Source: Norana najaformis (Eukaryota; Annelida; Clitellata; Crassiclitellata; Hormogastridae). Taken from it: 64,000 nt of DNA. The notes under the pieces were generated by a model. It was not told the DNA's origin and did no database searches. It saw nothing but the letters and a program-made list of their open reading frames with translations. This document shows, one piece after another, positions 58,245 through 64,000 of this stretch (the stretch's first letter is position 1; each line of letters begins with the position of its first letter). Location of the stretch: positions 9,927,306-9,991,305 of the forward strand of contig OZ029921.1 of the NCBI GenBank assembly GCA_964023275.1, in the 5' to 3' direction. Made by a program: the position numbers and the translations under genes.

Positions 58245-60095
58245 CCTTTAATCTTAAATATCAAAACGACTTTTATACAAGTTCACAAATTACAGTACAC
58301 AATTCAATTAGTAAGAAGAGGAAAGTGCTTAGTTCTCTCCAATCATCAAGTTTATCGGAAATTACTACTTTTAATTAAGTCATTTAGGCTCGGAGCGTAA
58401 GATTTTAGCCCAATAATAATTAAATCGAAAGAAAATAAAATTTAACTCCCTGATACGAAAGCAACGAAGCGACTCGGGCAGGTAACATCGACGGGTCCCG
58501 ATTTCACATAGTACCAGGACACCTCACTCTGACCGGCGAAAATCGGTAGGCCTATCCACTTGCTAAGCGATTTCGGGAGTCGGGCATGAAATCACAATCA
58601 AGGTTAATCCAATCGTTAAATCCACAGTTTGACAGTGATACATCCACTAACGTCGGACTGATGTTTGAAAGATGGTTTCAAACATAGTACAGCAATGACG
58701 GCCGAAAACTAAGTCGTCACCCAAGACTGACAAAATCTTATCAAATCGCAAATATTCGAACAGATTCGGCGATTCGATTCGCCATGCTTCACCTACACTT
58801 AAAACTCTATTTCCGAAACCTTAAATTACTCAAAAACCTCGAACGATTGATGAAATCGAGCGAAACTTCGATTCCATCAAATATTCCTGTCTTATCAACA
58901 ATGGCGACGATCAGATCGAGAGCAACTGACATTCAAAAGTTCTTTCTTACCTATTGCACTCCATCACCTACCTAGCCCATACACCACGCCGCCTACCGCG
59001 AAGTTCAAAAAGTGCAGCGAGCCGCCTAAGATGCTGCAGCCGGTGCAGGCGCACGCAACGACCCTTGATGTATATACATCTATATGTACTTTTGACAAGG
59101 GGGCCCAGCTCCTGCGACAGTGACGGCTTAAAGAAACATTCATATGGCGCCAACGGTCGCCACACAATTACCAACTTGCCCCTGTTGCATTGCGATTGCG
59201 CGACTGGGAGGCACTAACTTCCAAATTTCGCCAGTTGCACCATCAAGCAGGGCCTACTGGAACTTAAAGACGCTGTACCTTATTACGCTATCAAGGACTA
59301 TACAAATCAGATGGTGTATGCTATTTCAGCTGTCGTGAATGCAACCTTTTTTAAACTGGATCTCATTAACATGCTAAACCATTAACTGTTTCGACAACAT
59401 ATTTCCTTAAATTAACAAGTCAAGAAACGTTCATAATTTAATAAAGTTTATTAAACTGAAATACATCTTATTTTTATAAAGTTTACATTGGCCTATATAT
59501 TTATGAATCATATAATCGTTTAGTAAAGTGTCCGTGATTAACAGATTGACGATGGCATTGACAATTTCTAGCTCTGTGTTAGCAGCATAGACATCTTGGT
59601 TAGCAGTAAAAACGCAATAATGTCCACAAAATGACTGATGGCACTTTGCAGTTGCCTCTTGTTAAAATCCAGTTTACGCAATGTCTGATCGGAAGGATAT
59701 GTAATCTTTCTCTGGCGGTCTTCCAAAAGAGTTTATAATATTCGCCATAGGATGGACCAAGGGAAGAACCTTAACGTATAGGATTATCCAAAGCTGGCTG
59801 TGTTTATCGAGTGAATCCCTAATGCAGACAAACAGCAGAAGCCTCTTTATGATTAATAAGTCAGATAGTCGATCGCATGCAAACACTGTAGCGAACATAG
59901 CTCCACTTTAGATCCTTCTGTAGAATTTTGACTCCATTCATTTTCCAGTTTTGTATCGAAACTGACGTTCTCGAGTGATCAATTTCTGAAATATTTTCAA
60001 ACGTCGTTAATCATGTTAGGAAGTGTTTGAGAAAATTTCATATCCAATCGGATTAAAGTCGCCAGATTAAAGTGATCACATTCATCTTTCGCAGA
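58245..60095. other. Intergenic stretch
   Basis: No gene recognised. Open frames near 58950-59340 are overlapping on both strands without a motif. Confidence 0.35.
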
Positions 60096-60099
60096 TCCT

Positions 60100-60326
60100 A
60101 TCCTGACACCCCTTCTTCCTCATCTCTCTGCTCTCCAACCCCAAACACCACCACCCCCGTAGCTACCACGCTGTCTCCGTCTGACTTTTAGATCTTGACC
60201 TGGAACCGGACCCTTTTGCCTATCGATTTTGTTTTGACTGAGCGCCTGTGAATAAGCTGGTCCCCGCGGCGCGGCTTTCGTTGGTCGCTGTAGAAATCTC
60301 GGAAAAACGATTACGATTACGATTAG
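60100..60326 (+). mobile_element. LINE 3' UTR and tail, family B
   Basis: GACCTGGAACCGGACCCTTT..TATCGATTTTGTTTTGACTG..GTGAATAAGCTGGTCCCC matches 42655-42785, with the same (GATTAC)n tail. Confidence 0.8.
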
Positions 60327-60389
60327 GTCTGCTGTCAAGTCGAATGCGTAAAGAGCATATCCGCCAGCAGTGTTCTCTGGTTAAATCTA

Positions 60390-60620
60390 TCCTGTTTCGG
60401 AGATGTCTTAAAAGATACCCTTGTTTGGAGGTGTTTCGTCAGCGGTGGCTTAAAAGTGACGCTCGCTTGGAGAGTGGGGTTAAATCTGCCCTGGCTTGTG
60501 ACATGTGAATTTGGGTGCTGTGGCTTGACAACCTAACTCATTGGGTTTGTGAGCGCCAGTGGCTTAAACCGCCGATTTTTTACCTGTGAACTGTGAGCGC
60601 TGAATTGGCAGTCACTGCCG
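60390..60620 (+). repeat. Dispersed repeat H, copy 2
   Basis: GGAGGTGTTTCGTCAGCGGT and ACCTGTGAACTGTGAGCGCT match the minus strand of 55375-55560. The copy also has internal recurring phrases of GTGGCTTAAA type. Confidence 0.6.
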
Positions 60621-60624
60621 TTAG

Positions 60625-61680
60625 CAGCGAGTTGAAAGTAGTTCTTCTCTTAATATTTCTGTGTCCATACTTCATTTATGTATTCGGTGATTTGTGTACT
60701 TTCTCAATAAATTCTTGTCACTTATAGTTTGATGCAACCTAGGCAAGAGTGCCAGACATGCAGCGGTCTGCATTAGCACTGATATGACCATGTCCAATCT
60801 TTGGGACTAATAAGCAACAAATTTGTCATTTGGATGTATGGGTGAATGTTTGAAAGTCTCTGTGGAGCAGTTGTAGAGACACAAAAATGTATCATTACGC
60901 TGTGATGCAAGACTGCTTTTGATATTTATTGCTAAATAGGCCAAATGTAGAAAAAATTCTGCAAACAACTACAAACTACCATGTGTTTAGGCCTACATAT
61001 TATTTGAAAACACCTACCAGCTTCTACATGTGTAGGTAAAGTCAGGCCACATGTTTAAGCCACAAGTAGTTTTCTGGATGAATGCTTTGCATGTTTGACC
61101 AAATGAACAAATATATAATAATTCTGTTCTAGTTTCGGTGCCCTATACTTGTCTCATTTGCCTCGTTTGGTTCTGTAAGTCTTAGTTTCTGTGTTCTAAA
61201 GTAGACTGATGTGGCTCATAATTACTCTAGCCTCTGGCACAGCATAATTTATAGAACTGCAGTGGTGTTATTGTTTGAAAGAGATATTTTTTGAAGAACG
61301 GCTTTCCATAAAATCATGACTAAATTTTCAGTTGTAGCCATGACATAGTTGGTTGATTTTGGGCTGCTCCTAAGATATGCTTGAGCGATTATAATTGTGC
61401 TGAAGGTGTATGGGGCGTATGCAGAGCAAACTGCCTGAGTTTATTATATTCTAGATATTGGATTGAAGTTAATCCAACTTGGACACAAAGCAAAAGAAGG
61501 GAAGAAACTGCCTAGGTCGGTTAACTATCTACTGTTATGAAAGTATTCTTGACCTGTGGTATGTAGCATGGGTTTAATCATCGTCATTTTAAGTTAGCAT
61601 TCTTGCTCTTGATAGCCAATGATAGAACCAAGAGTATGTTCATTTGCATATCTGTAAGCCTGCGACTTAACCACTTCGTT
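60625..61680. other. Intergenic, nothing seen
   Basis: No gene or element recognised. Confidence 0.35.
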
Positions 61681-61682
61681 AT

Positions 61683-61870
61683 TATTATTATGTTTGCCTT
61701 TATTAAGCGCCACTTTCTAATGACTAAGCATCAATTGATGGGGCTGAGCAATTGTGAGTGAAAGACTTGGTTAAAGTCCATACACAGAAACTGTCTCGGG
61801 AAGACTCAACCCCTTACTCTCTGTGTTACAAGCCGAGCGCTCTAATCAACAGACTACCATGCCCTGCTTC
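61683..61870 (-). repeat. tRNA-derived SINE, copy 2
   Basis: On the minus strand: TGATTAGAGCGCTCGGCTTG (A-box-side tRNA-like region with a TGT anticodon-like triplet), AGAGAGTAAGGGGTTGAGTC (decayed B box), then CAATTGATGCTTAGTCATTA and AGTGGCGCTTAATAAAGGCA with an (AAT)n tail. Confidence 0.7.
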
Positions 61871-61884
61871 GGCATTTAACAGTA

Positions 61885-62075
61885 CCTTTGAAATGCCCTG
61901 CTTGGCAGCAGCGTTTTTTCTGTTGCTTGTCCAAGTGCTGGAATATACTTTCACAATCTGTTCGCTCTGTTGTGTCCAATTGGTATCTTCCATTCTCACC
62001 TGAAGACGTTATTGTTTCTGTTGCCTTTCTGTCTCACCTTCATACCTCATGCCATACCGCACTCGATCAGTAGAC
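61885..62075 (+). mobile_element. LINE fragment, family C
   Basis: CCAAGTGCTGGAATATACTT..CAATTGGTATCTTCCATTCT matches 51145-51230. Confidence 0.65.
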
Positions 62076-62079
62076 ATGG

Positions 62080-62705
62080 TGACTCTTTTGTGCCTCGTAG
62101 CAGGACAGTGTTGGGTTCTTGAACATTTTTGGTTGTTGGTTCAAGGCTTTGGAATTCGCTGCCCAGTTCGTTTCGTTCCATCAGTTCTTTGATGTCATTC
62201 AGGTCTAAACTTGAAACTCATCTCTTCAACTTGGTTACCTCCAGCAGCCTAACTTATAGTTTCTCTGACGTATTGGAATTCAACCTGGCTCCCCCCCCCA
62301 CTGTCACCAATGATTTCCACCACAGCTCTATGCTGTCTTCAAGGCGTCACTCCTGGGTTCTGATCTGGTACCAAAACTGATAAAAAAACCTGACTCTTGC
62401 AAACTTGATTTGGTTACAGAGCCAGTGAATAAGTTGGTCTTGTTGACATGGCTTTTGTGTGGTGCTGAGAAATTTAGGAGATGTGCATTTCTTTTACAAT
62501 TATGATTTTTGATTATGATTTCATTTGAAGCAGTCATTGATTGATGTCTTGAACATTATGAAAATAGTGATACAGAAGTCATTAGATCATAGTACTGACC
62601 CTTAGAATTGACAAGATTGCAATTCTGTTTTGGAGTGCCATTAGTTGCTGCTAAGTGCATTATTATTATGGCACTACAGAAGCTCAAAGATTAGATTAAA
62701 TTAGA
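62080..62705 (+). mobile_element. LINE 3' fragment, family C
   Basis: The body matches 8080-8475 (CATTCAGGTCTAAACTTGAA, GTTTCTCTGACGTATTGGAA) and ends in an AGATTAGATTAAATTAGATT tail. It carries a second tail-like segment at 62590-62705 like that at 51310-51417. Confidence 0.7.
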
Positions 62706-62867
62706 TTAGTATCATGTTAACTAGTAATTCTCAGCCAATTTAAAACACAAATGCACAGCCAGTTTGATTGATTGATTCTAAGGGGAACTGCATTCTACAA
62801 TGCCTGAAGTTGCATGTCCTTTGATGTTCCATGTCTCTGGCCTCTCTGTAGTCGCTGCCACTGTTTG

Positions 62868-63250
62868 TAAAGGGTCGTCCATTCAGGACGTCCGCAAAGA
62901 GGGGAGGGAGAGATCACCTAGATGCAAAATGAGGGAGAGGTTTATATAAATTTGGTCCATGCAATTATTTCAGTACAGCCTGTGCCATAAATACCAACTT
63001 CAGTCAGAAAGTAGACAATCTGGACAGCATTGGATTTAAGTAGAGCCCCTTTGCTGGACGCAGCAATATCAAAGTACCTCATGTTCTAGCACAGTTAGTC
63101 CTGCAAAAATAAACAGGATGGCCTAATCTAGGCCTTAGTATTCCTTGGAAGTGCGGACATCTGCAAAAGTGGATGAGGAGGGTAATCCCACATGCAAACA
63201 AAGCTCAAGGGAGGGGTCCTAAGTAGGTTATTTTTTATGAACATCCTTTA
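62868..63250. mobile_element. Nonautonomous TIR element (TAAAGGGTCGTCCAT...)
   Basis: Left end TAAAGGGTCGTCCATTCAGG, right end read inward TAAAGGATGTTCATAAAAAA; the GGAGGGGAGGGAG and GGGAGGGGTCC stretches are typical inside such elements. About 383 bp, no coding. Confidence 0.5.
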
Positions 63251-63439
63251 TAGACAACCCCGAAGTGTGCTTGTATAAGCAAGGCTCTGCCATTTGTGCA
63301 ACTATATTAGAATTTTTAGGCAAATGAGTGGGATATGAGTAATAATTAGCAGCTTCTGTAGTGCCTGAGTATAATTCTCAAGGCATCAACTGATTGTAGA
63401 CCAAAACCAAGTCATAATTAGGTCAATACCTAAAATTCA

Positions 63440-63640
63440 GTCCACTGAGACAAAAGGGCAGGCTGTGGTAAGTAAGTTGAGACCAGTTTGATATAAAAGA
63501 CTGAGCAGAACAAATAGGTGCAGGGAGAGAGTTCCAAACTTTATGTCTAGGATGATAACAGCACTACCAAAGTAATTAGATAAGACTAGGTTAGTTTGAA
63601 ACAGATTCTTTGCTGAACAGGAAGCCAGTGCAATGGTTTG
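63440..63640 (-). mobile_element. Possible LINE 3' fragment
   Basis: AGGGAGAGAGTTCCAAACTT..AGGAAGCCAGTGCAATGGTT looks like the antisense of a LINE C-terminal end (FGTLSL / HWLPV-like). Decayed. Confidence 0.35.
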
Positions 63641-63644
63641 AATA

Positions 63645-64000
63645 CAGAGTTACATGCATATATGATATGGGTACAGCAACTCATTTCTAACTTTCCACTT
63701 ACACCTAAAGTGGCACAATGCAGTATTATTCATCCGTTTGGTAAAGGTACTGCAGACAGATATGTTTTAAACTACTATGTAATGGCTAAGTGTTCCAGCG
63801 CTGGTCTTTTCCAGGTGAACTTTAGGAAGAGAGTTCCTAAGGAATCAGTGGGAACCAAAAGGACTTCCAGCTCACAGATCTGTAATCTGTAGGTGGAAGC
63901 CTATGGTCCTCTGTGCTGAAACCCTTGTAAATACTGTGCTTCAGTGTTAATTGTGTAAAAGAAATGTTTGTGGGGTAACCAAGGCTGCAGGTAGGTTTTT
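63645..64000. other. Right edge, nothing seen
   Basis: No gene recognised. Confidence 0.3.

Noticed and set aside
1-64000. CRISPR array, operon or bacterial gene cluster
   Set aside because: The genes have spliceosomal introns and polyadenylation signals, and the repeats are eukaryotic transposons; no spaced short direct-repeat array was seen.

Overview
The window is animal nuclear DNA: AT-rich, with split genes, GT..AG introns, and a dense scatter of 5'-truncated LINEs, TIR-flanked DNA transposons, a tRNA-derived SINE and LTR-element fossils. The mix (several CR1/Jockey-like LINE families, TTAA and TA elements, a bacterial-type sugar kinase with introns, a GT11 fucosyltransferase) fits an aquatic invertebrate. 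I cannot name the phylum from the sequence.

Three host genes are supported. (1) The 3' part of an intron-containing anhydro-N-acetylmuramic acid kinase (AnmK) on the + strand, exons 252-630 and 3470-3877 (or to a stop at 3943), with a polyadenylation signal at 4085-4090; its 5' exons lie outside the window. (2) A complete LARP1 gene on the - strand, about 33 kb of coding span from the ATG at 43486 to the stop at 10215. I traced 20 coding exons whose splice phases all agree, giving a 1169-residue protein with the La motif and the C-terminal DM15 region. The AnmK and LARP1 genes converge. (3) A single-exon alpha-1,2-fucosyltransferase-like gene (GT11) on the + strand at 53799-54809.

Layout: 1-4.1 kb AnmK; 4.1-10.2 kb convergent intergenic DNA and the probable LARP1 3' UTR; 10.2-43.5 kb LARP1, whose introns hold nearly all the DNA transposons; 43.5-53 kb a repeat-rich intergenic block with nested LINEs, one broken Ty3/Gypsy-like fossil and a 60-bp tandem duplication; 53-56.7 kb the fucosyltransferase between two direct promoter-like repeats; 56.7-64 kb repeat-rich DNA with a second likely LTR-element fossil, a SINE and LINE tails.

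The three genes do not form a pathway: LARP1 controls TOP-mRNA translation and stability, AnmK would phosphorylate a peptidoglycan breakdown sugar, and the fucosyltransferase acts in the Golgi. I found no convincing new multi-gene system. The items most worth a second look are the bacterial-type AnmK, the CCAAT/TATA-bearing direct repeats around the fucosyltransferase, a solo LTR inside a TTAA element inside a LARP1 intron, and a TIR family that appears to carry a widespread but poorly named ORF.
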